A stretch of 64,000 nt of DNA from Sordaria brevicollis (GCA_033439795.1 JAUTDP010000005.1:2695001-2759000), one strand, 5' to 3'. Counted from the stretch's first letter, positions 20,504 to 31,198 are shown. The notes: generated from the letters alone by a model not told the origin. Numbers and translations: made by a program.

Positions 20504-22892
20504 ATGGCACAACATGACGGGGCCGACGGCCAGGCAGGGCACGCCGCCCCAGCACAACCGCCCATGAAGTCTGGCACTGCTACTCCCAAGCTGAACAGCG
20601 AGGTTGAGCTCGGGAGCCTTCCTGGCGAAGCACCGAAGGATATCATGCAGATGGCGAGGATAGGCGACATTGCGGGCATGGAGAAGCTCTTCGAGGCCGG
20701 CGAATATGATGCCACCTACTCGGATGATGAAGGCATCACGCCCCTGCATGTAGGTCCAGTAATCTTCCACACTTCCAAGGCGACAGCATGCTAACTGCCT
20801 TCCCTCACAGTGGGCCGCCATCAACAACCAGTATGCCATGTGCAAGTTCCTCATCGACAAGGGCGCCGAGATCAACAAAAAGGGAGGAGAAAGCGTCGCA
20901 ACACCTCTACAATGGGCCGCCCAACGATGCCACTACTATACCGTCCACCTGCTCCTCCAGCACGGCGCCGATCCCTTGATCACCGATTCTCAGGGGTACA
21001 ACACTCTACACATCAGCACCTTCAACGGCAACGTCTTGCTGATCGTCCTCCTCCTGCACCAAGGCATTCCCGTCGACGTCGAAGATGCCTATGGCCATAC
21101 CGCCCTCATGTGGTCAGCATACAAGGGCTTCCCCTCTTGCGTCGACGTCTTTCTCCGGTGGGGAGCTAGTGTCCACGCCACGGACGAGCAAGGGTTCACG
21201 GCACTACACTGGGCGTTGGTCAAAGGAAACCCGGGTTGCATCCAGAAGCTCATCGAGTACGGCGCCGACCGGTTCGCAAAGACGGCGACAGGAAAGACTC
21301 CTGCGATTACAGCACAGGAGCTCAACACGGTTGCCGCGTGGCAGAAGGCGCTTAACGAGTGCGGTTACGATGAGGATGCCAACGCGATCGTCCCCAGCTG
21401 GCCTGGCGCGTCGTATCTCCTTCAGGATAGGAGATCGTTTATGACCAAGTTCACGTTTCTGTGGCCGTTCGTGATGGTATGGGCTGTTCTGGTTGTCATG
21501 GCTGGCATGCCGGTTTTTGTTGGGATACCGTTGGGCATTCTGGCGGGTTATGCCGTGCAGTGGGTTGCACAGCAGGTCATTGCTTATGCCCCGCCAAATA
21601 TGAGGCAGCTACAAAAGACGCCATGGATGGCTGGTATCTTTGCTGGGTCCCTGTTTCTGTGTACCCTGAACTGGTTCCTGCGCATCTTTGGTAGCACCAT
21701 GTTTGGCGAGGATGGTGCTGTCATCTCCAACCTGTTGTTTGCCTTCTTCATCTCCATGACTACCTGGTTCTACATCAGGTGTATGGTTGATGACCCTGGG
21801 TTTGTTCCCAAGATGGGAGGTGTTGCTGAGCAGAAGGCTGTCATTGACGAGCTTATTAGCGTGTGGAAGTTTGACGAGTCCAACTTTTGCGTTACGTGTA
21901 TGATCCGGACGCCATTGAGAAGCAAGCATTGCCGTAGGTGTCAACGCTGCGTGGCCAAGCATGATCAGTGAGTACTTCCGCCCGATGATGGCTAGGGATA
22001 ACAAGCTAACTCAGAATAGTCACTGCCCGTGGGTGTACAACTGCATTGGAGTCAACAACCACCGTCACTTCTTTTTGTATCTTATCAATCTCACACTGGG
22101 CATCATTACCTATGACTGGTTGACCTACAGATGTGAGTTTGTCCTGTCACCCCCTTGCAGACGAGTTACTAACAATCAGCAGACCTTTCGGTCCTCTCTG
22201 AGAGCGCTTCGGACGAGTGCAACATCCTCGCCCCTTCGCTATGCAAAATCATCAACGCCGATACCTACAGTCTCCTGACTGCCATCTGGGCCACTCTTCA
22301 ACTTACCTGGGTCTCCATGCTCCTTTTTGTCCAGTTTGTCCAGGTCTCCTCGGCCATGACCACCTACGAAAATATCCACGGCATCGACAACTACTCCGCC
22401 ACCTCCCTCAACAGCGCCTTCACCTCCACCGGCGCTCCTCTCAACCCGCCCTCCCTTCCCGCTCCCGGTCCATCCCCCGCCTCAGGCGGCGCCCGTCACG
22501 GCCACGCGCACGGTGCTCACGGCGGCCGTCACGGACACGGACACGGCAAGCACGGCCATGGAAGGCAAGGAGGCTTCATCAAGCAATGGTCCCGTCTACT
22601 CGGCGTCGATGCCTTCATCGAAACCGCCACCGGCCGCGGTGCCGCTACAGGCAAAGGTAGCAAGAAGAACAAGCGCGGCAATCCCTATAGCAGAGGGTGC
22701 GTCACGAACTGTAAGGATTTCTGGTGCGATCCGAACCCGATGTTTGGCAAGCACGAAAACGGCGCGGCGGTGTTGGGTGGTGTGCCGGTGAACTATACGG
22801 ATATGTATGAGAGCCCGGGATTGATGACCACGGCTGGTGGAGGGAGGAGGAGAGGTGGGGGGTATGAGAGCGTGGCTGGTGAGGAGGTGTAG
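20504..22892 (+). CDS. AKR1: Akr1-type palmitoyltransferase (ankyrin repeats plus DHHC domain)
   Basis: Integral membrane protein S-acyltransferase of the Golgi/endosome system that palmitoylates cytosolic cysteines. It has 741 residues in four exons: 20504-20749, 20811-21967, 22020-22132, 22183-22892. The introns (61, 52 and 50 nt) have GTAGGT, GTGAGT and GTGAGT donors and CTAAC-type branches. Ankyrin repeats fill about residues 50-270 (for example [39 protein letters not shown]). Four or more membrane helices follow, with the Cys-rich DHHC domain between them ([18 protein letters not shown]). The active site D467-H468-H469-C470 is created exactly across intron 2. The C terminus has an unusual His/Gly-rich stretch ([17 protein letters not shown]). 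Symbol is the yeast orthologue name. Confidence 0.95.
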
Positions 22893-23762
22893 ATGGCACG
22901 ATAACGACGTATGCGGGTGAGAAAATTGGGTGTACGTGTGAAGAAGAATACGTTGGGTAATGACATATTGATTCGTTAGACTAATGATGATGAAGTATCT
23001 TTAGTTGGGGCGTTTGCTTCAATGTGGTTTTGCGATCCGAACTGTCGAGGGCAACGAATTGGTTTCGGGGCGCCAAGGCTGTAAGCCCACTTCAACCAAT
23101 GAGATGCGTCAGCGTCAGCCATAGCGTGGCTGTTCGGAATTTCCTTTAACACAGCCTTGCGGTGCACGTTGCCCGGTCAAGGTTCCACTTAGCTCAGGGG
23201 TAAGTAAACAAATCCACTTCGATACACGCAGCGTTGTTTCCAGACAGCTGAACTGACAACTCGTTGACCTCAACACAGAACAGCAATTGTGGATTCAGTC
23301 TTTCGTGGTACAACTGACAACAAAGATCTCCTGGTTTCACAATGCCGCATTGTTAGATCAACCCATGCACAATGTCAAGAACAAAGAACGGAATGCGCTT
23401 CTCGCTTCCCGAGTGGCTGAAGTTGTCACTCGCCTTTCATCGGCACTTAAAACTCGGATTTGCGGCTTGGACAATCCATTGTTCTTTTCAAGTCCTGTTC
23501 AACGTTGAAGAGGTGTATTCCTGATTTGTGTTCATGAGATCGATGCTATGGAACAATTGGAAATAGGCCATGTGGCGCCTGATCATGGCGGAATAAAAGC
23601 GGCTGATGTCCCCCTGTCTTTGAGTCCAAGTACGAGGGACTCCTAACTCAAGCGTTAAGCACATCCCGCCATACATCGAGACAATTTGACAGGACTCACG
23701 ATCAAACCCGGCATCATACCAAACTTGTCTCACAGCTAACCATCTCCTGAAAAGCTACAAAG
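22893..23762. other. Intergenic, no gene seen
   Basis: Nothing beyond AKR1 3' flank and the promoter of the membrane protein at 23763 was recognised. Confidence 0.5.
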
Positions 23763-24404
23763 ATGTCAGAATCAACATCCTCCCTCATCATAATCTCCAC
23801 CTTCATCCTCGTCACCTTCTTCGATTTCTCCTCAGGGTACGCCATCCCCTCACCTCTCGTACCCCCACCACCCTTCCCCATCCTTCCCCTCCCCCAAAAC
23901 TCCACAAACACCCTCACCAACGCAACAATCGTCACTAACCAAACCCTTAGCCCAAGCGCAAACATCTCAGACCCAGCCCGACAACCCCTCAACCACGACA
24001 CCCCGCGCGAAATCCTCGGTAGCTCCATCGCCATTATCTTTTTAGTTGTCATATTCATAATCTGGTTCTTCAGAGAAAAGGGGGATGATTGTTTTGGGAT
24101 TAAAGGGCGGATTAGGGTGATTCCGGAGGGGAGACAACAGGGGGGTGAATTTGGGGTGGGTATGAGTAGGAGGGAGAGGGATAGGGAGAGGGAGAGGGAG
24201 AGGGAGAGGCCGGCTAGGTCGGAGAGGGTTGAGAGGTCAATGGCTTCTAGGCCGGGGAGTAGGGCTGGGGGGTCGGTTAGTGGGAAGGGGAAGGGTAAGG
24301 GGAAGGGGAAGGGGAAGGAGAGGGAAAGGGAGGTGAGTGGGAGGTCGGCGATGGAGGTGGGGAGGTGTGGCGCTTTGTGTGGGTGTGATGGTGGGGGGTG
24401 GTGA
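23763..24404 (+). CDS. Small single-pass membrane protein with basic, repetitive tail
   Basis: Single exon, 213 residues, function not recognised. A hydrophobic start (residues 8-26, IISTFILVTFFDFSSGYA) is a likely signal peptide. The proline-rich outer segment has several N-x-S/T sites (NST, NAT, NQT, NIS). A transmembrane helix lies at about 84-103 (GSSIAIIFLVVIFIIWFF). The tail is made of simple repeats (RERDRERERERERP and GKGKGKGKGKG), encoded by GGGAGA- and GGGGAA-type microsatellites near 24170-24215 and 24283-24330. The repeats make the reading frame of the C terminus uncertain; the last 60 residues could be affected by repeat-length change. Confidence 0.55.
   Translation: MSESTSSLIIISTFILVTFFDFSSGYAIPSPLVPPPPFPILPLPQNSTNTLTNATIVTNQTLSPSANISDPARQPLNHDTPREILGSSIAIIFLVVIFIIWFFREKGDDCFGIKGRIRVIPEGRQQGGEFGVGMSRRERDRERERERERPARSERVERSMASRPGSRAGGSVSGKGKGKGKGKGKEREREVSGRSAMEVGRCGALCGCDGGGW
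24170..24330 (+). repeat. Purine microsatellites in coding sequence
   Basis: GGGAGA-type units at about 24172-24210 and GGGGAA-type units at about 24283-24320 encode Arg/Glu and Gly/Lys repeats in the membrane protein. Confidence 0.75.
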
Positions 24405-24700
24405 TGAGGGTGAGAGGGTGAGAGAGGGTGAAGAGGTGAGAAGGTTAGAATGGGTAAGAAGAAAACAAGAATAGAACGACGGAAATCGAGGCATCTGATA
24501 TCAAAATTCTTCTCAGATTAACAGCGAGGACGGTGATAAGATTGCTGTTTGGTGGGGTAGCGAGCGACTACAATCAATCAAATCAGATCCCAAATCTCTT
24601 TCCGTCCTGGTGTGTTCTCCCAACTAATGAAACTGACTCATCTCATCCCGGCATTGGTTAATCCTTACTCTTAGGGGAATGCTAATTACCCGACCTGACT
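24405..24700. other. Convergent intergenic gap
   Basis: About 300 bp, purine-rich at its left, between convergent genes. Nothing specific seen. Confidence 0.5.
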
Positions 24701-25564
24701 TCATTCTTGAGTTCCCGCGTCTTCGACTGCTTCATAGTCTCCACTCCCACTCGAAATGCGCTCTCCCCTCTCGTTGAGGCCATGTTTCTTGAATATTTGC
24801 TGGATTTCACCCTCGGTCGCCAGTCCTTCTTCGTCCTCACGGACTAGTTCTTTCCAAGCATCTTCCCCAAATATCACCACAAAGTCGTTCTCTTTACGGG
24901 TAGTTAAATCGAACTCCTTGTTCGCCTTCGAAACACCTTTGTCGAACGGAGTGTCTTTGACTCTTTCCGCCTCCTTCGAGAGCTTGCCTCCTTCGTTCAT
25001 TCTCCTCAAGAACTCCTTCACTTCCGGCTCCCTCTTCTTATCCCACATACCATGCAACATGCAGTGACACAATCGCTGAAAGAAAGGCTCGCGTTCGTTC
25101 GTATTCCTCGACGGGAACACTACGCGGTCGAAAAGGGAGAGAAACTTCCATATTTCCTCCGCATGCTCCCTATTCCTGAACCAAAACGTTCCTTTCTCGT
25201 CACCTCTAACTGACTCAATGAAGTAGTGGTTCAAAAAGCAGACAGAATACCCGAGCCGAAACCCCATCTGCTCATCATGGAGAATCTTCCGTGCCAGGTC
25301 GATGTCGAATCCGTTCCCGTCAGGGCCACGAGGAACGGGGAAGATGAGGAAGACGGGCCATTCAGGGTCGTCTAAGGTGCTAGGAGTGTCATCAATAAGA
25401 GCCTTCATGCCCTCGCTCCATTTGGAGTGGGGCTTGAATGCCACGTTGTGCAGACGCTTAAGGAGCTCGAATGTTTGGGCATTTGGGTTGATCAGCGCAT
25501 CGCGGGGCGCGTCGTAGATGCTGTCACCCGAAGGTTCAGGGCTGTGTTCTGATTTTGAGGTCAT
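24701..25564 (-). CDS. Family A protein, single core
   Basis: Single exon, 287 residues, function not recognised. Order of motifs: LLKRLHNVAFKPHSKWSEGM at about 34-53, WPVFLIFPVPRG at 69-80, GFDIDLARKILHDEQMGFRL at 85-104, an IWKFLSLFDRVVFPSR segment, and DTPFDKGVSKANKEFDL near 204-220. The acidic C-terminal tail has no motif. It is the nearest paralogue of the gene at 11481. The promoter side carries three copies of the GTTGGTGATG element in gene orientation. Confidence 0.8.
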   Translation of the reverse strand: MTSKSEHSPEPSGDSIYDAPRDALINPNAQTFELLKRLHNVAFKPHSKWSEGMKALIDDTPSTLDDPEWPVFLIFPVPRGPDGNGFDIDLARKILHDEQMGFRLGYSVCFLNHYFIESVRGDEKGTFWFRNREHAEEIWKFLSLFDRVVFPSRNTNEREPFFQRLCHCMLHGMWDKKREPEVKEFLRRMNEGGKLSKEAERVKDTPFDKGVSKANKEFDLTTRKENDFVVIFGEDAWKELVREDEEGLATEGEIQQIFKKHGLNERGERISSGSGDYEAVEDAGTQE

Positions 25565-26063
25565 TGCGAGAACAACACTTGCTTGATGGTATTTGACCCA
25601 TATTCAATACAGGTTGTTGTCTTTGGTGTCGGCAAGCTCTTATGCTTTCGTTGTCGAAGCGCCGGACACAAAGGACATGATGTTGGACGTAATCCATTGT
25701 CCGAGTTCACACGGTACGGCACTGTCGAATCACCGACAATGCACAGAACAACGACGTCCCAACGGTTGGCTTGTTTGCTGCTCCAGTTTGTACATCACCA
25801 ACGGGCATCACCAACAGGCCGCCTCAATTGAACGATTTGCATCACCAACTGGTTTGTTAGGTAACCGGAAACGGACGATTATTCATCTAGGTACATACTC
25901 CATTGCAGAAGCAATATCAATCCCATATCAATGACTAGAGTTCCAACTTTCCTTGCTCATCCTTTTTCCTTCTACAGACTCCAGCACTCGGTCCTCGGCG
26001 CGGTCCTTTTCCACATTCGAAGGCCCATGAGCGCTACCCCTACTCTGGATGTGACAAAGCCGG
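25565..26063. other. Intergenic between two minus-strand family A genes
   Basis: Promoter of the gene starting at 25564, with three GTTGGTGATG elements (reading on the minus strand), plus the 3' flank of the gene at 26064-26756. No further gene seen. Confidence 0.5.
25793..25849 (-). promoter_or_regulatory. Three GTTGGTGATG elements
   Basis: CATCACCAAC occurs at 25793-25802, 25806-25815 and 25840-25849, so GTTGGTGATG reads on the gene strand 230-285 bp upstream of the ATG at 25564. It is the densest cluster of the motif in the window. Confidence 0.45.
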
Positions 26064-26756
26064 CTACTGACACTTGAAATTAACACTTCCGGAGTGTCTG
26101 AGTTCCCAATCGTCCTCGTTTTTCTCCGACATGTTCCACGGGGGCAAGGATGAATCTAACCCCTTTGCAAGATCCCTCTTTGCCTGCCTCATACCCTCGC
26201 TGAAAGGTAGTTCTTTTCTTGCCCAATTTTGCAGGGCAATTCGGATGGCGCCGTACTTCTCAATCTCATACACCTCTTCGCCGCCCCAATACCTGTCGAG
26301 ATCTTCCTTCAGTTCTTCGCGGTCAATCCGGTCTGGTCCTTCGGGGAAGAGACGTTGAAGGACCGTGTCGCAAAGTTTCTTCGCATTCTCGTCATTCTCC
26401 ATGTCCGGTATGTTTAACACGTAGTCAAGGTGTACCAGGAGCCTCTCGAGGTCCTCATCCCTGGAAACTCCATCACGCACGTCAACCCAGATTGGGTTGA
26501 TCATTGACAATACTTGAATGGCATACCCAAGGCGGTATCCTTCCTCGCGCGTTTCCAGAGGCGTGTACACCCATTTCCACAGCTTTTCGTATGCCGCTTC
26601 TATGGTGGTTTCAGTCACGTCAGGTGGCGGCCGGGGGAAAATCGAATCTCTCGGCCAGGAGGGAAAACCAGCTGAATTTCCGTAGATGCCTTCGTAAAGC
26701 TGCTTCATGGCTTCACCCCACTTCTTTGGCGTAAGTTGTCCGGGGTTTTGAGACAT
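26064..26756 (-). CDS. Family A protein, single core
   Basis: Single exon, 230 residues from the ATG at 26756 (MSQNPGQLTP); the frame is open further upstream but has no ATG there. Function not recognised. Motifs: KKWGEAMKQLYEG at 11-23, WPRDSIFPRPPP at 34-45, GYRLGYAIQVL at 73-83, a HLDYVLNIPDMENDENAKKLC block at about 120-140, and ELPFSEGMRQAKRDLAKGL near 192-210. It is the shortest complete member and best shows the minimal family A unit. Confidence 0.8.
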   Translation of the reverse strand: MSQNPGQLTPKKWGEAMKQLYEGIYGNSAGFPSWPRDSIFPRPPPDVTETTIEAAYEKLWKWVYTPLETREEGYRLGYAIQVLSMINPIWVDVRDGVSRDEDLERLLVHLDYVLNIPDMENDENAKKLCDTVLQRLFPEGPDRIDREELKEDLDRYWGGEEVYEIEKYGAIRIALQNWARKELPFSEGMRQAKRDLAKGLDSSLPPWNMSEKNEDDWELRHSGSVNFKCQ

Positions 26757-27460
26757 TGCGTATGTTGACGCGAGTTTCGGATATCGTGAAGGGGTCAATA
26801 AGACACGCCGAGGAGGTTGTGTGGCGGTGAAAACGTGAAAGAAAACTCAGAGAGTTGATAACCGAGTTGCAAGGAGATAGCCTGTTAAAGGTCTGGTAGT
26901 AGTTGTTTATGACTTGATCTCTAAAGGTATCCGTCCGTCGTAACGGAGAGACTGGGGGTAAGGTCGGGTATACTTATATCTCTAGACGTACGCACATGTT
27001 TCTTCGGCTCTCTCTCTGGGAACTTCCCTTCCAGTAGGGGCGCTTAAAGGAGTCACCATTTCGCGGTTTATCATGTAGTTGGTGATTTCACACAAAGCGG
27101 TTGGACCTTTCCAGGAAGCGGACTGGAATGAAAGCGTGAACGGAATCACTTGCCTCTTTTGTTGTGAAATGTGAATCAGATTGAGCTAGGTAGTTGCGGA
27201 TAATTTTCCACTAGCCGCCGTCGACAACTCGCCTCGCTCCTTCTTTGTTCTAGTAAACCGCCATGTACCTTACCAATAACCTCACAACTTCCCCAATTTG
27301 TTGTCGTAGTCTCCTCATCGCCCCACCGGCACTGGGCCATCTTTCGATTCACTGTCATCTATGTCCATTGTTCTCTACGTCGAACCGATGCACTAAGCGG
27401 AGGTTACCGCCAACAGCACTCTTTACTCGTTAGAGGTGCTCTTAAAGCTCTTTGTTCCGT
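26757..27460. other. Intergenic; promoter of the gene at 26756
   Basis: No gene seen. GTTGGTGATT at 27078-27087 is a one-mismatch copy of the family A element, in reverse orientation to this gene. Confidence 0.45.
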
Positions 27461-27997
27461 GGTAAAACTTGCGACACATCCCCCCACATCTACAGGAACA
27501 TCTCCCCCCACATGTGACAACAGACATCAAAGTTTCCTTGTTCTGGATAGCAAAACGCCGTTTTTTATATTATTTAATATCCTGTTGCCAATTTGACAAG
27601 CGCGCTATAACAACCATTGCCGCAATAACTTAATAATCTTGAATATAGACGAATGTAATAGAACCGAATATAATGCCACTAATCTTTTGTCTTTCTGATA
27701 TTTACCATTAGTATTTACGCTTCGTCGCCACTCATCGGGATACGTAGTTCTTTGATACGCTACAAATTACCTTAGAAACACCCCATTGTCCTTTTTTTTT
27801 TTTTTATTTTTTTTTTTTTTTTTTTTTCTTTGGAAATGTGACTAGCATGCAAAGTATGGGGTTTTGGCGGGTAAAACGGGGATTGTGACATGTAGGTGTC
27901 ATGGAGTGCTATGGGGTGTCAAAGCGGTTGAGGATTGGGGTTTTGTAAGGAGGGGGATGTGCCATGAGATTTGGGGGGATGTGCGGCAAGATATACC
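27461..27997. mobile_element. MITE-like inverted-repeat element 1 (about 0.53 kb)
   Basis: The left end CTTGCGACACATCCCCCCAC (27468 onward) matches the reverse complement of the right end, CTTGCCGCACATCCCCCCAA (27990 leftward). A second ACATCT/CCCCCC unit sits just inside on both sides. Outer bases GGTAAAA and GGTATAT extend the match and may include TA target sites. The interior is AT-rich, has no coding frame, and carries a T-run at 27792-27827. This fits a non-autonomous DNA transposon; the superfamily is not determined. Confidence 0.55.
27792..27827. repeat. Poly-T tract (36 nt, one interruption)
   Basis: Thirty-five T with one A at 27806, inside the putative inverted-repeat element. Confidence 0.9.
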
Positions 27998-28558
27998 CCA
28001 TATTAACCGCAGTGTCTCCTCGTGACACTCTCCTAGGCTACTCGTCTCCCTAGGACTTGAGTTGATCAGAAACAAAGACAGCGCTTAGAAGACAGGAATG
28101 ACTCACAACTGTCATTGGCCGCTGCCCTAGCGGCCCAACAGACAGGAAGAGGACAGTACCTCTGGAAGTACCTATCACACTGCTTTGTGGCTTTAGAACG
28201 AGGTGGTCTCTAATTGACAGTTGGGTCACATTGCCCGTCATATGCACCAGACATCAGATACAAGCGCTCAAGTAATAAGGTGCAGTATCGGCGGCAATGT
28301 TGTCCCAAAGCCCCTTCGTTCGCCTGGTGATTTTTCTGTACGTGTGTGCCGCGCCAACATTGCGGTTGGAGCTCTACTTGAGATGAACCTTACGTAAAGT
28401 CCGTAAGCAAACATAAAGCGAGCGTCAAGGCCCAAGGGATCACGCAGTCACTATGCTTCAGAAGGGTTTGGCGCATATTAGAGATAGAGGTATCCTTTAT
28501 ATAGCTACCTATGAGAACTAGAGGTAATCAAGCAATCCTGTAAACCACCTGAGCCACT
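27998..28558. other. Spacer between two inverted-repeat elements
   Basis: Nothing recognised; no conserved frame. Confidence 0.5.
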
Positions 28559-28970
28559 CTAATGGTGTGATCCATTGGCGATTTTTGGGGTCTGTTCACC
28601 GAGAAAAAGGTACTTCGGGAGAAAAGGGGGTACGGGCCAATTTTCACCGGTTGTAGTCTATAGAATATGGGTGAAAATAGTTTAGTAGTTATAGCGTTGG
28701 AGGCGCTATTTTTCAGGGCGTTCGGCGGGTGGGTGGCCTGTGCAAGATAGTTTTCGGCGTTTTCTTGGTCAGCCGGGTAAGAATAGATATAAGCGTTTTG
28801 GTTAGTTGGAAGGCTAAAAAGTGGACCTTTTCTTTTCACCAGGTTGAACGCCATTGTTCACCGGGTTCAAAGGTACAAAAACGTCGATGCACCTTTTAGA
28901 ACACGATTATCACCGGCTCTCTTCGCCCGGTGAAAACCCCAAAAAACAGGCCAGTGGAACACACCCTAAT
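28559..28970. mobile_element. MITE-like inverted-repeat element 2 (about 0.41 kb)
   Basis: The left end TAATGGTGTGATCCATTGGC followed by ATTTTTGGGG and TTCACCG is matched by the reverse complement of the right end, TTAGGGTGTGTTCCACTGGC followed by TTTTTTGGGG and TTCACCG. The arms are about 45 nt with a few mismatches. There is no transposase; the only frame inside is a composition shadow. TA at each tip could be a target duplication. It has no similarity to element 1 that I can see. Confidence 0.6.
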
Positions 28971-29179
28971 GACTACAGGTTCGATGTCGAGGAAAACAAT
29001 TCGAAAGTACTTCTACCATCCTAAGGGAAAAGAGAGTTCAATGAGAGAAAGCTGGAATGCAAAACCAGGGAGACATGAAGAAAACAACGGTACTTAACAG
29101 AGGCCAAAGGCAAATCATGGGTAACATGAGAGGGTGATTTTCAAGCCCATATAGTTTTCTCGGCACTACCTCTATCTGC

Positions 29180-30520
29180 CTAGAGGCACTGAGGTGATGT
29201 GATGGGCATCGTAAGTATAGCCTCGCCGTGCTGGCTCACCCAAGCTTCCTTATTCATCTCTTTCCACAGCACTCCGTTCTTATCCCCCCCAACACTCAAT
29301 CTGTCTGAATATGCTGTGCTAAGGCCTTTGCTGAAAGGGCTTGATTCGGGTTGGGAAGTCGACTCCTCATTGCCCTCCCAGCGCTTGAGGGTTTTCATAT
29401 CTATCACGCTCCGAACCCAGTTCTCCCTTCGAGCCTTATCTTCCCAATGGGCGATGAGAGAGATTGTCGCGGGATGCCCTTTTGAATCCCACTTGTATTC
29501 CAACATGTTGTTGAATGACCCTTGCGCAAGATAATTGACTTCCCTCTCGGCTTCCATAAGCCGAGGGTGGATGAGGTTTTCACCAAATACCCATATCCAA
29601 ACAGTAGCATAAGCCCATAAATGATTGACTCCCCGCCTCTCAAGGTCAAGCTTTTCGTGCCAGCCTTTACCTCTGTGGAAAAGCAGCTGCAAAACGCCCG
29701 TTGCGTAGCCTATCTGAAACCCCTTTCGCTCATCATCTAACAGTTCAATGCACTCCTCCGGGCTGTGTGGGATGGGCAATACGAGGTCGGTTGGCCACTG
29801 GTCAAAGTTGAATTCCGGTTGCTTATTCACCATCCACCCGCTTCTCTGTAGATTTTCAATGGCTTCAAGCCAGGTCATAGACGAATATGAGCCAGATTTA
29901 TTGCCCCTTGGGTTCCTGGTAGAAGTGTCATGCCTTTCAGACTGGCGCTTCCTAGAGTTGCCTCTGGACCTGGATGCAGACTTCTGTCGGCTTTGACGAG
30001 CACTTGATTCTCTCGTTCTATGGGAGCCAGAGTCGTTGTATCTACTTTCATCTTTGGGACTTCGAACTGTGTGCCCAAACCGCTCCTCATCGCGGCTCCG
30101 TTCTCTTCCCCGAGTGGGTCTGATGGGCCTCTCGATAGGGGGGTTGTCGTAAGCTTCAGGATCTGCCCGCGGTCTGGATGGTGCTCTGGCAGGACGATAG
30201 ACAAAGTCCTGGGGATGACCGTTTCTGTCATACGCGTCATCTCTTGGCCGATGGCCCGGGCCATAATTGACGTAGTCGGCTCCTCTGGTGTCTGACATCC
30301 CCGGACGACCCCTGACAGTGGATGGTCTTCCTGAGCCAGAGCTGTCATAGAAATCCCTTGGAAACTGTCCTGGTGATAAAGGTCGTTGGCGACTTCCTGT
30401 GCGAGGCCCATCGTCCCTAGTTGGTGGGCGTGATTGATATGCGTAGCGTGGGTCATGCGCTTGTGAAGTTCCGTAGGGTCCCTCGAAGGAGGAATTTCCC
30501 CGGCTTTGCCTGTGCGCCAT
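29180..30520 (-). CDS. Family A protein with N-terminal Arg/Ser/Pro-rich region
   Basis: Single exon, 446 residues, function not recognised. Residues 1-210 are disordered and rich in RS, RPR, RD and SR (SASRSRGNSRKRQSERHD at about 181-198). The family A core follows: MTWLEAIENLQRSGW at 215-229, WPTDLVLPIPHSPEECIELL at 242-261, GFQIGYATGVLQLL at 267-280, a W...VWIWVFGENLI block, and SPFSKGLSTAYSDRL near 397-411. In the gene at 5843 the RS-rich region follows the core instead of preceding it, so the two parts have been reordered within the family. Confidence 0.8.
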   Translation of the reverse strand: MAHRQSRGNSSFEGPYGTSQAHDPRYAYQSRPPTRDDGPRTGSRQRPLSPGQFPRDFYDSSGSGRPSTVRGRPGMSDTRGADYVNYGPGHRPRDDAYDRNGHPQDFVYRPARAPSRPRADPEAYDNPPIERPIRPTRGRERSRDEERFGHTVRSPKDESRYNDSGSHRTRESSARQSRQKSASRSRGNSRKRQSERHDTSTRNPRGNKSGSYSSMTWLEAIENLQRSGWMVNKQPEFNFDQWPTDLVLPIPHSPEECIELLDDERKGFQIGYATGVLQLLFHRGKGWHEKLDLERRGVNHLWAYATVWIWVFGENLIHPRLMEAEREVNYLAQGSFNNMLEYKWDSKGHPATISLIAHWEDKARRENWVRSVIDMKTLKRWEGNEESTSQPESSPFSKGLSTAYSDRLSVGGDKNGVLWKEMNKEAWVSQHGEAILTMPITSPQCL

Positions 30521-31198
30521 TGTGGGTAGTGGTTTAGAAGGATGTAGGGGTTTAATAGGTACAGTTTGAAGTTATTTGAGAAGTTTTTTATTCAGAATGC
30601 GGGAGGAAATCAGTCGTGACTTGAAGGATGCGGTGGCCTAACGCTTGTTTTGAGCCTACAGTAGCTAACTAACAACAGAATGACCCCGTCTTATATGAAC
30701 AACATAGGAGCTACCTGTTACGTTATGATCCTTTTGGCGTTTTCAGCGTTTGTGTAATGGAGTCCATGTTGGTGCTGCGGCAACTCCTTTGCTGTCTCGG
30801 AATATCGCCTGCGTTGATGTTGGCGGCTATGGTGACGCATGTGAGCGCAAGTTGGGCATATACGTCGACAAAAAGAATTCGATAGGTACGTTGCCGGTTC
30901 CATCTGTTATTGACGGGCACCAACGTCGAGGTCATTGTCCTGGACGCGGCGCGTTGGTTCTTCTCACCAACCTGCCGCTTCATTGTGTCAACATCGCGTC
31001 ATTTGATTTACAGGGGTACCTACCTAGGTATAGGTACTCAAGGGAGGTGCGAAATACTTGTTGGCATCCGATTCATCAAAGAACGGGTTACGCACGGGCC
31101 ACAATCCCACTCGAGATTTCCAAGTTCCAACGATCTTAGAGGTAGCATCGCCGGTTGCACTTTCGCGGCTGTTCAAATACATCTAAGGAAGGTACAAA
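30521..31198. other. Promoter region of the gene at 30520
   Basis: No gene seen. It includes GTTGGTGAG on the minus strand near 30965-30973 (partial family A element) and a CTAGGTACC-type repeat cluster at 31015-31037. Confidence 0.45.

Noticed and set aside
28528..28854. 108-codon minus-strand frame
   Set aside because: It lies within the inverted-repeat element and has no protein-like features.
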